From: Sphingomicrobium lutaoense
GTDB lineage: Bacteria > Pseudomonadota > Alphaproteobacteria > Sphingomonadales > Sphingomonadaceae
Length of the DNA: 64,000 bases
Reading direction: 5' to 3'
Assembly: GCF_014195685.1 (NCBI RefSeq)
Contig: NZ_JACICF010000001.1
Coordinates: 1,125,317 to 1,189,316 of the forward strand
Positions 45,287-54,385 of the stretch are shown here, one piece after another (the stretch's first letter is position 1; each line of letters starts with the position of its first letter). The notes below the pieces were generated by a model, which saw only the letters and a list, made by a program, of their open reading frames with translations, was not told where the DNA came from and searched no databases. The translations under genes and the position numbers were made by a program.

Positions 45287-46168
45287 TCAGGCCGCGAGCT
45301 GACCGTCCAGGGCAGCGAAATAGCGGCGCATCGACGCGCTGGCCTCAGGGCTGAGTTCGATGAAGATGCGGCGACCGTCATGAGGATCGGCACGGCGCAC
45401 GAAGATGCCCTTGTCGGTCATCGCCTTCATCCAGCGGAGCGCGGTGGTCGCGGGCACCGATGCGGCGATGCACAGCGAGGATACGGGTACGCGGTGCTGC
45501 GCGATTTCCGCGGCGAGCAGGTCGAGCAGCATGTCCCAGGCCGGATCGGCGAACAGATCCTTGTCGAAAAACTCTTCGCGCAGGCGGCGCGCGCGGATCG
45601 CGGCGCGGACCTGTTCGGCTCGAACATCGGGCACGTTACCGCCGGGCGCGGGCGCCGAGAGGCCGCTGCGCGGCGAGGGAGGCTCGGTCATGCGCGAGAG
45701 CGTGGCGGCGATGCGGGCGACCTCTTCCGAAAGCTGGCGCAGCCGTTCGCCTTCGCCTTGGCGGCCCACGTCATGAACCGAGCTGTTCTCGCGTGCGGCC
45801 ATCAGGGCCAGTGCGACCAGCCTTTCCTCCCTTTCAGGGGCGATCGCCAGTTCGACATCGGGGGAATCGATGCGCGCGGCAAGAAGGTCGAGAAGCGGTT
45901 TGGGTGCGACGATGGTCGCGGGGCGAGCGGTGTCAGCCCTGTTGAAAGCGGTGACGAAGCGTTCCAGCCGGTCGGGATCCTCGCGCGTGATCTCGATCCA
46001 CACCGGCCCCGACAGCATGGCGGCATCGACATCGTCGAAACGATAGACCGGGCCAAGAGGATGACCGGCCTCGCGGATGAAACGGGCGACCTCGCGGCTT
46101 TGCCGGTCGTCGTCGGCAATCATCTGGATCGGACGGCGCGTGCCCGTGGCATAGGAAAGCTGGTTCAT
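45287..46168 (-). CDS. MarR-type winged-helix protein with N-terminal receiver-like domain
   Basis: A 293-residue protein. The C-terminal part (about 205-285, SLCIAASVPATTALRWMKAMTDKGIFVRRADPHDGRRIFIELS) is a MarR-like winged helix. The N-terminal 115 residues (MIADDDRQSREVARFI, PVWIEITRED, ARPATIVAPKPLLDLLAARI, ELAIAPEREERLVALALM) have the alternating strand-helix pattern of a receiver domain. The acidic DDD cluster is kept, but the expected phospho-acceptor at the end of strand 3 is displaced or missing. A coiled-coil-like linker lies between. Function unknown; regulator of unknown targets. Confidence 0.6.
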   Translation of the reverse strand: MNQLSYATGTRRPIQMIADDDRQSREVARFIREAGHPLGPVYRFDDVDAAMLSGPVWIEITREDPDRLERFVTAFNRADTARPATIVAPKPLLDLLAARIDSPDVELAIAPEREERLVALALMAARENSSVHDVGRQGEGERLRQLSEEVARIAATLSRMTEPPSPRSGLSAPAPGGNVPDVRAEQVRAAIRARRLREEFFDKDLFADPAWDMLLDLLAAEIAQHRVPVSSLCIAASVPATTALRWMKAMTDKGIFVRRADPHDGRRIFIELSPEASASMRRYFAALDGQLAA

Positions 46169-46329
46169 GGACCTGTTCCATATTGGTGAGGGACGCCAAG
46201 CAATTCGGGGCCCCTATGTGAACCGAGCGAGCGAACCCTAGGCAAATCGGATCGGCTTGCCCAGTGGGTGAGTCCGATATGGATGAATTAGCAAGGGAGC
46301 GGATACCGCGTCCCCCTAGCAGGGCGACG

Positions 46330-46602
46330 ATGAACATTCTTGACCCCATGATCTGCGGCGCCGAGCGGCGCGCGCGCTGGCTGGCCGAGCTGGAGACTGC
46401 GCTCGAGCAATGCCAGATTCTTTCCGACCAGCTGGCCCGCGAACATCCTTCTTCCGAGGAAGTGGCCGAAACCCGCCAGCGGATTGCGAGAGCCCGGGAA
46501 AGGGTCGAGGAAATCCGCCGCGCCCGGCCGACCGCGCGGCCATTGGCTGACGATGCGCGCATCTATGTCGAATTGGCGACCTGGCGCGGCAATCTGGACT
46601 GA
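46330..46602 (+). CDS. Small helical protein, unknown
   Basis: A 90-residue protein, almost entirely helical by pattern, with a Glu/Arg-rich coiled-coil centre (SSEEVAETRQRIARARERVEEIRRAR). Cysteines at residue positions near the N-terminus (MICGAERR, LEQCQIL) are its only notable residues. An AGGG six bases upstream supports the ATG at 46330; longer in-frame starts at 46264 and 46279 exist. No family recognised. Confidence 0.5.
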   Translation: MNILDPMICGAERRARWLAELETALEQCQILSDQLAREHPSSEEVAETRQRIARARERVEEIRRARPTARPLADDARIYVELATWRGNLD

Positions 46603-46608
46603 AGCCGC

Positions 46609-47460
46609 TCAGACCCCCTGCGGCAGATCGCCTCCGCCGCCAAAAGGCTCCATATAGGATGCAATAGGCGGGGCTTCCCAACCCGAGGTCGCGCAGAAAC
46701 CGGGGTTGAAATAGGATTTCTTGCCATATCGGAGCGGCTGGCCATCGGGGCCGTCGCACCGGCCGCCCGCGGCGATGAGGATGGCATGACCCGCGGCGGT
46801 ATCCCATTCCGAGGTCGGCCCGAGGCGGGGGTAGATATCGGCGTCGCCGCTGGCGAGGATGCCGAACTTCAAGCTGGAGCCCACTGCGCGCTGTTCGATC
46901 GCTTCGCCCGGGAAGGCGCGTTCGAGATAGTCGGCGGCGCCTTGGGTGAAATGGTTCTTGCTGGCGAGCGCGACCATCGGCGAAGCGCGCTCCCGCACAT
47001 GGACGGTGCGGCGGCCCGCCTCGTCCTCGCAGATCGCCTTTCCGCCATGATGCGCGATCCACAGCCGATCGGTAGCGGGCGCGTAGATCGCGCCGAGGCT
47101 GGGAATGCCGTCCTCGATGAGGCCGATGTTCACCGTATAATCGTCGCCGCCCTTGATGAAGCTCTTGGTGCCGTCGAGCGGATCGACGAGGAAGAAGCTG
47201 CTGCCATGATCGGGGACGATGCCCTTGGCGAACTGCTCCTCGGCGACCACCGGCACGCCAGGCGCGTGGCGGGCGAGCGCCGCCAGCACCACCGCCTCGG
47301 CGGCATGGTCGGCATCGGTGACGGGCGAGGCGTCGATCTTCTTTTGCGCGGTGAAGCCCTTGCGGACCACCTCGAGAATGGCGGCGCCCGCTTCACGCGC
47401 CGCTTCGCCCAACTGTTCGGCCAGCACGGCGCTGGCGATGTGGATGCGGGGCTCCGCCAC
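46609..47460 (-). CDS. cysQ: CysQ-like 3'(2'),5'-bisphosphate nucleotidase / inositol-phosphatase family
   Basis: About 283 residues of the lithium-sensitive phosphomonoesterase fold: metal ligands in VVAEEQF and LVDPLDGTKSFIKGGDDYTVNIGL, and the C-terminal EWDTAAGHAIL. CysQ hydrolyses 3'-phosphoadenosine 5'-phosphate from sulfate assimilation; inositol monophosphatases share the fold, so the substrate is not certain. No ATG suits the N-terminus: a GTG at 47460 (AAAGG directly upstream) gives the expected length, but a start a few codons later is possible. It is transcribed with the HSD10-like gene 16 bases upstream. Confidence 0.82.
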   Translation of the reverse strand: MAEPRIHIASAVLAEQLGEAAREAGAAILEVVRKGFTAQKKIDASPVTDADHAAEAVVLAALARHAPGVPVVAEEQFAKGIVPDHGSSFFLVDPLDGTKSFIKGGDDYTVNIGLIEDGIPSLGAIYAPATDRLWIAHHGGKAICEDEAGRRTVHVRERASPMVALASKNHFTQGAADYLERAFPGEAIEQRAVGSSLKFGILASGDADIYPRLGPTSEWDTAAGHAILIAAGGRCDGPDGQPLRYGKKSYFNPGFCATSGWEAPPIASYMEPFGGGGDLPQGV

Positions 47461-47476
47461 CCTTTGCGGCCGCGCC

Positions 47477-48256
47477 CTAGCGCGGGGCCATGCGGATGCC
47501 ACCGTCGAGCCGGATCGATTCCGCATTGAGATAAGGGGTTTCGCAGATGAAGGCGGCGAGATCGGCATATTCCTCGGCCTTGCCGAGGCGCTTGGGGAAA
47601 GGCACCTGCGCGCCCAGGGCGTCCTGCACCTTTTCGGGCATCATCGCGACCATCGGGGTCTTGAACACGCCTGGCAGGATGGTGTTCACGCGCACCCCGT
47701 CATTCATCAGGTCGCGCGCGATCGGCAGCGCCATCGCCAGTACGCCGCCCTTCGAAGCCGAATAGGCAGCCTGGCCGATCTGGCCGTCCTCGGCCGCGAC
47801 GCTGGCAGTATTGATGATGCAGCCGCGTTCACCGTCTTCCATCGGTTCGAGACCCACCATGCCCTGCGCCGAATGGGCGATACAGCGGAAGGAGCCGATG
47901 AGATTGATGTTGATCGCCAGTTCGAACTGCACCATCGGGTAGAGCAGCCGTTCGCCGGTCTCCTTGTTGGTGCCGACCGTCTTGGCAGCATTGGCGACGC
48001 CCGCGCAATTGACGAGGATGCGTTCCTGTCCGTTGGCGGCGCGGGCCTTTTCGAAGCCCGCCTTCACGCTGTCGTCGCTGGTCACATCGACTTCGCAGAA
48101 AGTGCCGCCGATATCGTCGGCGACTTTCTGTCCGGCGTCGGCGTTGCGATCGAAGATCGCGACCTTCGCTCCCTTCGCGGCCAATTTGCGGGCGGTGGCT
48201 TCACCGAGGCCCGACGCGCCTCCCGTTACGACTGCTGCGACACCTTCGACATTCAT
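47477..48256 (-). CDS. HSD10-like short-chain dehydrogenase (3-hydroxyacyl-CoA dehydrogenase type II)
   Basis: A 259-residue SDR: VTGGASGLGEATA, NCAGVANAAKTVG, the long insertion LYPMVQFELAININLIGSF seen in the type II 3-hydroxyacyl-CoA dehydrogenases, and catalytic NTASVAAEDGQIGQAAYSASKGG. The family oxidises (2-methyl-)3-hydroxyacyl-CoA in isoleucine and fatty-acid breakdown. The ATG overlaps the stop of the biotin carboxylase subunit (ATGA), which puts it in the same branched-chain acyl-CoA operon. Confidence 0.85.
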   Translation of the reverse strand: MNVEGVAAVVTGGASGLGEATARKLAAKGAKVAIFDRNADAGQKVADDIGGTFCEVDVTSDDSVKAGFEKARAANGQERILVNCAGVANAAKTVGTNKETGERLLYPMVQFELAININLIGSFRCIAHSAQGMVGLEPMEDGERGCIINTASVAAEDGQIGQAAYSASKGGVLAMALPIARDLMNDGVRVNTILPGVFKTPMVAMMPEKVQDALGAQVPFPKRLGKAEEYADLAAFICETPYLNAESIRLDGGIRMAPR

Positions 48257-50112
48257 GCCTGTTTCTCCACTTTTGCGAGCAGCGCATCGACCTGGACCTG
48301 TTGTCCTTCGCTGGCGCTCAATTCGCTGACGACGCCGTCGAACGGCGCGGTCAACCCATGTTCCATCTTCATCGCTTCGAGGGTCAGCAAGCGCTGCCCC
48401 TTCTCGACCTTGTCGCCTTCGGCGACGTCGACGCTGGTGACCTTGCCCGGCATCGGTGCGACGATCGCGCCGTCACCCGCCGCCGCAGCGCCCGATCCCC
48501 GGATGCCCAATGCGAATTCGGTCGCTTCGCCTTCGTAGAAGACCACGACCCGCGCGTCATCGCGAAATCCCGAGGCCGCGGCGAAATGGTCGCCTTCGCG
48601 CAAGGTGATATTTCGCGTGTCGCCCCGGTGCGTCAGCGCCACCCGCGAAGCGGCGTCGCGATTGAGCCGGAAACCCGCGAGCGGCGAAGGCTCTTCCTCG
48701 GCGAGCGCGATCATCGCGGCGGCTTTCCAGACGAGATGGTCCGGCGCGCTGCCCGGAATGAGGTCATCCTCATGATCGGCGATGAAGCTGGTGTCGAGGT
48801 CGGCCTCGACGAATTGAGGATGAGTCACCGCGCGCGAGAGAAACGCCGCGTTGGTGCGCACCGGCCAGACCTCGAGATTGTCGAGGATGGTCGCGAGGCC
48901 CTCGATGGCATCGCTCCGCGTTTCGCCATGATGGATGAGCTTGGCGATCATGGGGTCGTAATGGGGGCTGACTTCATCGCCTTCCTCGACCCCGGTTTCG
49001 ATCCGGCCCATTTCGCCCAGGTCGAAATGGTCGAGCCGCCCGGTCGAGGGAAGGAAACCCGTCGAGGGATCCTCGGCATAGAGCCGCGCCTCGATGGCAT
49101 GACCGTTGATCGACAGTTCCTCCTGTGCGAGCGGAACCTTCTCGCCCGCGGCAGCGCGCAGCTGCCATTCGACAAGATCGACGCCGGTGATTTCCTCGGT
49201 GACGGGATGTTCGACCTGCAGGCGGGTGTTCATTTCCATGAACCAGATGCGGTCGGCGCGCAGCCCTTCGGAGGCATCGGCGATGAATTCGACCGTTCCC
49301 GCGCCTTCATAGTCGACGGCCTGGCCCGCGCGGACCGCCGCGGCGCAGACGGCCTGACGCGTTTCCTCGTCCATGCCGGGCGCGGGCGCTTCCTCGATCA
49401 CTTTCTGGTGGCGGCGCTGGAGCGAGCAGTCGCGTTCGAACAGGTGGACGACATTGCCATGACTGTCGCCGAACAGTTGCACCTCGATATGGCGCGGGCT
49501 TTCGATCCATTTTTCCAGAATGACGACATCATTGCCGAAGCTGCTGGTGGCTTCGCGCTTCACGCTGGCGAGCGCGTCCTTGAAGGCCTTGGGATCGTCG
49601 ACCTTGCGCATCCCCTTGCCGCCGCCGCCCGCGACCGCCTTGATGAGGACGGGGTAGCCGATCTTGTCGGCTTGCTTTGCCAGATGGTCGGGGGACTGGT
49701 CCTCGCCCATATAGCCCGGCGTCACCGGGACGCCGGCGTCGGCCATGAGTTTTTTCGCAGCATCCTTGAGGCCCATGGCGCGGATGCTTTCGGGCTTCGG
49801 GCCGACCCAGATCAGCCCTGCGTCGATGACCGCCTGCGCGAAATCGGCATTTTCCGAGAGAAAGCCATAGCCGGGATGGATGGCTTCTGCGCCCGCTTCC
49901 TTCGCCGCCGCGATGATCCTGTCGCCCTTGAGATAGCTTTGCGCGCTGGGCGCGGGGCCGATGCAGACCGCTTCGTCGGCCATGCGGACATGGAGCGCCT
50001 TGGCATCGGCTTCCGAATAGACAGCGACCGTGGCGATCCCCATGGCGTGCGCGGTGCGCATGACCCGGCAGGCGATCTCGCCGCGATTGGCAATCAGGAG
50101 CTTTTCAAACAT
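48253..50112 (-). CDS. mccA: Acyl-CoA carboxylase biotin-carboxylase/carrier subunit (methylcrotonyl-CoA type)
   Basis: A 619-residue alpha subunit. The N-terminal 450 residues are a biotin carboxylase (LIANRGEIACRVMRTA, the ATP-grasp GGGGKGMRKV, MNTRLQVEHPVTEEITG). The C-terminal biotin-carrier domain holds the attachment lysine in LEAMKMEHGLTAPF. Together with the carboxyltransferase gene at 51856-53460 it forms an acyl-CoA carboxylase. The neighbouring isovaleryl-CoA dehydrogenase points to 3-methylcrotonyl-CoA, but propionyl- or geranyl-CoA use cannot be excluded. The subunit genes are separated by two other genes, which is unusual. Confidence 0.9.
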   Translation of the reverse strand: MFEKLLIANRGEIACRVMRTAHAMGIATVAVYSEADAKALHVRMADEAVCIGPAPSAQSYLKGDRIIAAAKEAGAEAIHPGYGFLSENADFAQAVIDAGLIWVGPKPESIRAMGLKDAAKKLMADAGVPVTPGYMGEDQSPDHLAKQADKIGYPVLIKAVAGGGGKGMRKVDDPKAFKDALASVKREATSSFGNDVVILEKWIESPRHIEVQLFGDSHGNVVHLFERDCSLQRRHQKVIEEAPAPGMDEETRQAVCAAAVRAGQAVDYEGAGTVEFIADASEGLRADRIWFMEMNTRLQVEHPVTEEITGVDLVEWQLRAAAGEKVPLAQEELSINGHAIEARLYAEDPSTGFLPSTGRLDHFDLGEMGRIETGVEEGDEVSPHYDPMIAKLIHHGETRSDAIEGLATILDNLEVWPVRTNAAFLSRAVTHPQFVEADLDTSFIADHEDDLIPGSAPDHLVWKAAAMIALAEEEPSPLAGFRLNRDAASRVALTHRGDTRNITLREGDHFAAASGFRDDARVVVFYEGEATEFALGIRGSGAAAAGDGAIVAPMPGKVTSVDVAEGDKVEKGQRLLTLEAMKMEHGLTAPFDGVVSELSASEGQQVQVDALLAKVEKQA

Positions 50113-50144
50113 GGGCCTCGCTTATCGGGCGCAGCGCCCGCGGT

Positions 50145-51359
50145 CTAGGGGGCGCAGCTTTCGGGGAAGATGTCGCCGCGAACGGTCACTCCGCCGCGCA
50201 TTCCGCCGAGCGGGTTCGACCAACTGTACCAGCTTTCGGCGGGGTTGAAGCCCATCACGATGAAGCTCGCTTCCTGCCCGGGTCCGAGCCGACCGACCTC
50301 GCGGTCGGGCAGCGCAATCTCGATCCCGTTGGTGGTGGCGATTTCGACCAGTTCCTCGCCCGAGAAAAGGCCGGTGGAGTGAAGCACCGCCAGTTCGGAT
50401 AGCGCGGTGGCACCGCCGCGATCCGCGCCCGCGCCGAAACGCACACCAGCGTCCTTCATCAGCTTCAGATTATGCCGCCAGATGTCCCTCGCGGCTTCCA
50501 GATCCTCGCCGAACAGCGCGTTAAAGCCGACCGCCAGCGTGGGGATGACGAACACGCCATTGTCCGCCGCGATGCGCGCATCCTCGGGCGTGAGCATCAG
50601 CCGTTCCTCGGCTTCGCCGCGCGGCCAGGCGCCGGGCATATGGACGAGCGCGAAGACATCTTCCTCAACCGCGAGGCGGAAGTCCGCGCGGCTGTTGACA
50701 TGGACGATGGGGTGAAGACCCGCTGCCTTGGCATGACGCACCGCCGAGCGGAAATTGTCGGGGGTCAGACCGTCGCTGTCGGGCTGGTCATGGTGAGTGA
50801 GGTAGAGCTTGATATGGCTTGCGCCCTGCCGCTTGACCTCGGCGACCGCGGCCCTGGCATCGGCATCGCTGGCGACCTCATGATAGGCCTTTCCGGCGAG
50901 ATCTTCCTTTTTCATCCGGTAGACGCCCCAATCGACCAGGTTTTCATACAGGGGACGCGGGTGGCCGCCGGGGCCGGTCAGTCCGCCGCCCGTATAGCTG
51001 CCGTCAACGGTTGCGGCACTGGCGGGAAGAGCGTCGTCGAAACGGATATTGTTGGGGTTGAGGACATAATAGATGCCCTGGTCGAGATAGTCCGAATGGC
51101 CGCGTGCGCCGCCGGGGCGCGGCTGGTCGATCATGTGGGTATGCACATCGGCGATCGGCGGGAGGAGGGTCCAGCGTGCGGCGTCGATCCGCTCGGCATC
51201 CTGGGGGACGTCGGCGACGAAGCGCCCGCCGGACAGGGCGAGATCGCGCTTTACAAAGCCTGAACCGGTGAAGACATTGGCCCCTTCGAGGACGAGTTCG
51301 CATCGGGACGGTTGGGCCTGCGTGGCGGCGGTCAGCGCGATCAATGCGGTCGTCAACAT
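50145..51359 (-). CDS. Secreted amidohydrolase-superfamily protein
   Basis: A 404-residue protein with a signal peptide (LTTALIALTAATQAQP). The metal-dependent hydrolase fold shows the first ligands in PIADVHTHMIDQP, a carbamylation-type lysine candidate in SHIKLYLTHHD, a histidine in LHPIVHVNSRAD and the final aspartate in GAGADRGGA. The flanking strands (VLEGANVFTG; VGRLGPGQEASFIVM) are the small beta-sandwich of amidohydrolases. Substrate unknown. It sits inside the acyl-CoA carboxylase operon between the two subunit genes. Confidence 0.82.
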   Translation of the reverse strand: MLTTALIALTAATQAQPSRCELVLEGANVFTGSGFVKRDLALSGGRFVADVPQDAERIDAARWTLLPPIADVHTHMIDQPRPGGARGHSDYLDQGIYYVLNPNNIRFDDALPASAATVDGSYTGGGLTGPGGHPRPLYENLVDWGVYRMKKEDLAGKAYHEVASDADARAAVAEVKRQGASHIKLYLTHHDQPDSDGLTPDNFRSAVRHAKAAGLHPIVHVNSRADFRLAVEEDVFALVHMPGAWPRGEAEERLMLTPEDARIAADNGVFVIPTLAVGFNALFGEDLEAARDIWRHNLKLMKDAGVRFGAGADRGGATALSELAVLHSTGLFSGEELVEIATTNGIEIALPDREVGRLGPGQEASFIVMGFNPAESWYSWSNPLGGMRGGVTVRGDIFPESCAP

Positions 51360-51392
51360 GGCTTTCGTCTCCTATCGGTTGCGGGCTGAGGA

Positions 51393-51851
51393 TCAGCGCT
51401 CCTCCCTGGCGATATCGGCGCAGCGGTCGGGCGGGACCATGGTCATGCTGATGGTCGCGACCTTCCAGGTCATGCCGCGCTGGACGAGCGTGAGATTGTT
51501 GGTACCGCAATGGCGGCGCTCGCCCCCGACGTAGAAGGCATAGGGCACCCAGACCTGCGCCAGCCCGCCGTCCTGCAGCACCTTGGGCATGCCGAGCGGT
51601 TCATGATGGTCGGGCGCGGGTTCGAGATGGTCGAGCAGCGCGGTCATCGTGCGGATGCGTACGCGCGGCTGCCCCGCTTCCCGCTCGTCGACGACGATGA
51701 GCTGCGCATCTTCCTCCATGAGCGCCGAGGCGGTGACGGCATCGCCCGTCGCGACCGCTTCGATGACGACCTTCGCCGTATCGAGGATGGCGTAGGGATA
51801 GGCCCCCTCGGCGGGGGGTGGCATCGATGCGATCAAGAGGCTGGCGATCAT
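51393..51851 (-). CDS. Exported NTF2/SnoaL-like protein
   Basis: A 152-residue protein. A short N-terminal hydrophobic stretch (MIASLLIASMPPPAEGAYP) suggests export. The rest follows the NTF2-like pattern: an early helix (ILDTAKVVIEAVATGDAVTASALM), a short acidic strand, and C-terminal beta strands with AQVWVPYAFYVGGERRHCGTNNLTLVQRGMTWKVATISMTMV. Enzymic residues are not evident. The ATG at 51851 follows the carboxyltransferase stop by 4 bases. Confidence 0.65.
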   Translation of the reverse strand: MIASLLIASMPPPAEGAYPYAILDTAKVVIEAVATGDAVTASALMEEDAQLIVVDEREAGQPRVRIRTMTALLDHLEPAPDHHEPLGMPKVLQDGGLAQVWVPYAFYVGGERRHCGTNNLTLVQRGMTWKVATISMTMVPPDRCADIAREER

Positions 51852-51855
51852 TTTG

Positions 51856-53460
51856 CTACATCCTGAAAATGCCGAACTTCGGCTGGTCGGGAACGGGCGC
51901 GTTGAGGCAGGCGGCAAAGGCGAGGCCGAGCACGTCGCGGGTCTGCGCCGGGTCGATGATGCCATCGTCCCAGAGCCGCGCGGTGGCGTGCCAGGGATTG
52001 CCTTCATCCTCATATTTCTGGCGGATGGGGTTCTTGAATTCCTCGGCCTCCTCGGGCGTCCACTTGTCGGCGTCGCGATGGACCGTGGCGAGCACCGAGG
52101 CGGCCTGTTCGCCGCCCATCACCGAGATGCGGCTGTTAGGCCAGGTGAAGAGGAAATTGGGGCTGTAGGCGCGTCCCGCCATGCCATAATTGCCCGCGCC
52201 GAAGCTGCCGCCGATGAGGACGGTGATCTTGGGCACCTGCGCGGTCGCCACCGCCGTGACCAGCTTGGCGCCATGCTTGGCGATGCCTTCGGCTTCATAT
52301 TTGCCGCCGACCATGAAGCCCGAGATGTTTTGGAGGAAAAGCAGCGGGATCTTGCGGTGCGCCGCCAGCTCGATGAAGTGCGCGCCCTTGCGCGCGCTTT
52401 CGGAGAAAAGCACGCCATTGTTGGCGAGGATCGCGACCGGCAACCCGTGGATATGGGCAAAGCCGCAGACCAGTGAGGGGCCGTAAAGAGCCTTGAACTC
52501 GTTGAACTCGCTGCCGTCGACCAGCCGGGCGATCACCTCATGCACGTCATAGGGCGCGCGCACGTCCTCGGGGATGATCGAATAGAGTTCCTCGGGGTCA
52601 TATTTGGGCGGGCGCGGTTCGCGATAGTTGAGATCGTCGTTCTTCGCGCCCTGGGGCACGGTCGAGAGGATGTCGCGAACGATGGTCAGCGCATGTTCGT
52701 CATTCTCGGCAAGATGGTCGACCACGCCCGATTTCTTCGCGTGGAGCGCGCCGCCGCCGAGATCCTCGGCCGAAATTTCCTCGCCAGTCGCGGCCTTCAC
52801 GAGCGGCGGGCCCGCGAGGAAGATGGTGCCCTGTTCCTTCACGATGACGCTTTCATCGCTCATCGCCGGCACATAGGCGCCGCCCGCGGTGCAGCTGCCC
52901 ATCACGCAGGCGACCTGGGCGATGCCCTGCGCCGAAAGATTGGCCTGGTTGTAGAAGATCCGCCCGAAATGGTCGCGGTCGGGAAAGACCTCGGCCTGGT
53001 GCGGCAGGTTCGCACCGCCGGAATCGACGAGATAGATGCAGGGCAAGCGGTTCTGCATCGCGATTTCCTGCGCGCGCAGATGCTTCTTCACCGTCATCGG
53101 ATAATAGGTGCCGCCCTTCACGGTGGCATCGTTGCAGACGATCATCGCCTGCCGTCCCGACACGCGGCCGATGCCCGCAATCATCCCCGCGCCCGGCACT
53201 TCGCCGCCATACATGTCGCAGGCCGCGAGCTGACCGATCTCGAGGAAAGGCGAGCCCGGGTCGAGGAGCCGTTCGACGCGCTCCCTCGGGAGGAGCTTGC
53301 CGCGCGAGACATGGCGTTCGCGATGCCGTTCGGGACCGCCCTTGGCGGCCTCGGCGACATCGGCGCGCAGCCGCTCGGCGAGTTCACGGTTATGTTTGGC
53401 CCGCGCGACGGCGTCGGGCGCGGAAAGATCGATCTTGCTGTCCAGCGTCGGTGCACTCAT
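51856..53460 (-). CDS. mccB: Acyl-CoA carboxylase carboxyltransferase subunit (methylcrotonyl-CoA type)
   Basis: A 534-residue beta subunit with two crotonase-like carboxyltransferase halves. Typical segments are [33 protein letters not shown] and [24 protein letters not shown] in the first half, and [27 protein letters not shown] and [36 protein letters not shown] in the second; the NYGM/AYSP features favour the methylcrotonyl-CoA branch. It pairs with mccA downstream. The start at 53460 is the first ATG with the conserved N-terminus. Confidence 0.92.
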   Translation of the reverse strand: MSAPTLDSKIDLSAPDAVARAKHNRELAERLRADVAEAAKGGPERHRERHVSRGKLLPRERVERLLDPGSPFLEIGQLAACDMYGGEVPGAGMIAGIGRVSGRQAMIVCNDATVKGGTYYPMTVKKHLRAQEIAMQNRLPCIYLVDSGGANLPHQAEVFPDRDHFGRIFYNQANLSAQGIAQVACVMGSCTAGGAYVPAMSDESVIVKEQGTIFLAGPPLVKAATGEEISAEDLGGGALHAKKSGVVDHLAENDEHALTIVRDILSTVPQGAKNDDLNYREPRPPKYDPEELYSIIPEDVRAPYDVHEVIARLVDGSEFNEFKALYGPSLVCGFAHIHGLPVAILANNGVLFSESARKGAHFIELAAHRKIPLLFLQNISGFMVGGKYEAEGIAKHGAKLVTAVATAQVPKITVLIGGSFGAGNYGMAGRAYSPNFLFTWPNSRISVMGGEQAASVLATVHRDADKWTPEEAEEFKNPIRQKYEDEGNPWHATARLWDDGIIDPAQTRDVLGLAFAACLNAPVPDQPKFGIFRM

Positions 53461-53498
53461 GGCCAAGCTGACTAGCGGCTCGGCAAGGGCTTTCCAAG

Positions 53499-54314
53499 CT
53501 ATTCGCTGACCCGCGCGTCGCCGAGCGTCATCAGATAGTCGAGCAGCGCCTCATTTTCACGCTCGGTGAGCGCGGAGAGGTTGCGCGCCGCGACATAGCG
53601 CATCACGCCATGCGCGCTGCCATCGGGACGGGTGCCGGTGCGCAGGACCATCGCCAGTTGCTCGCGCCCCTTCTCAGCGATGCGGTCGATGGGAGGCGCC
53701 GCTGTCCCGCCGCCCAGAGCCGCGCCATGGCATTCGGCGCAGGTCACCGCGGCGATGTAACGGCCCTTGGCAAGCGCGGCGCCCCGGTCGGGAGGCATAT
53801 GCTCGGCATAGCGTTTCACCTGCGCCGGCCCCTTGTCGAGAATGCCATAGCCGAGCAGCGCTTCGGTCGCCGGGCCGTCGGCGGGCAAGGGCCAGTCGCG
53901 ACCTGCCGGGCGGAGCGTGCGCAGGAAGGCAATGAGCGCCTTCATGTCGCGGTCGGACAGCCGTTGAAGGGTGCGAGCGGGCATGTACCAGAGCGCGTCG
54001 CGGCGCGGATGGACACCTTCACGGAGCAAGGCTTCGAGTTCGCGGTCGCCGAGTGCCGAAACCCGGCGCGTGAGGTTGGAGGCGAAGATGAACCCGCCGT
54101 CGGGATCGTCCGAATAGGAGCCGCCCTGATAATCGGCGCCATGGCAGCTGTTGCAGCCGAGCACGGTGCCGAGCCGTTCGCCGTGGCGGACCGGATTGCC
54201 CGACGCTCCGTCGAAACTGGCCTGCGCCAAGGGGATGGCGCGGTCCTCGAGTGCATAGTTGCATCCGGCGGCGGCCAGGCCGACCGCGACGATGATGGCG
54301 ATCCCATTCTTCAT
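53499..54314 (-). CDS. Diheme cytochrome c lipoprotein (first of a tandem pair)
   Basis: A 271-residue protein with a lipobox signal (VGLAAAGC) and two heme-c motifs: [10 protein letters not shown] (about 53-57) and [10 protein letters not shown] (about 192-196). Methionines suitable as distal ligands occur after each ([18 protein letters not shown]). It resembles its downstream-to-upstream neighbour in overall plan: the Cys-lipobox, GxxxGCxxCHxxxxxGG, SNLT, RExGVHPxRxxxWxMP, [13 protein letters not shown]. A role in periplasmic electron transfer is likely; the donor or acceptor is unknown. Confidence 0.88.
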   Translation of the reverse strand: MKNGIAIIVAVGLAAAGCNYALEDRAIPLAQASFDGASGNPVRHGERLGTVLGCNSCHGADYQGGSYSDDPDGGFIFASNLTRRVSALGDRELEALLREGVHPRRDALWYMPARTLQRLSDRDMKALIAFLRTLRPAGRDWPLPADGPATEALLGYGILDKGPAQVKRYAEHMPPDRGAALAKGRYIAAVTCAECHGAALGGGTAAPPIDRIAEKGREQLAMVLRTGTRPDGSAHGVMRYVAARNLSALTERENEALLDYLMTLGDARVSE

Positions 54315-54385
54315 TTTCCACCTCCCCTTCGTGCCCGCGACCCTAGCCTTGGCGCAGCCCTACGGGCATTGACGGGGATCAAGCC

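Noticed and set aside
48301-50148. A 615-codon plus-strand open frame opposite mccA
   Set aside because: It has no recognisable domain, and the biotin carboxylase motifs are on the other strand.
51393-52013. A longer start for the NTF2-like gene
   Set aside because: The extra 54 codons overlap the carboxyltransferase in another frame; the ATG at 51851 follows that stop by 4 bases and begins a plausible export signal.
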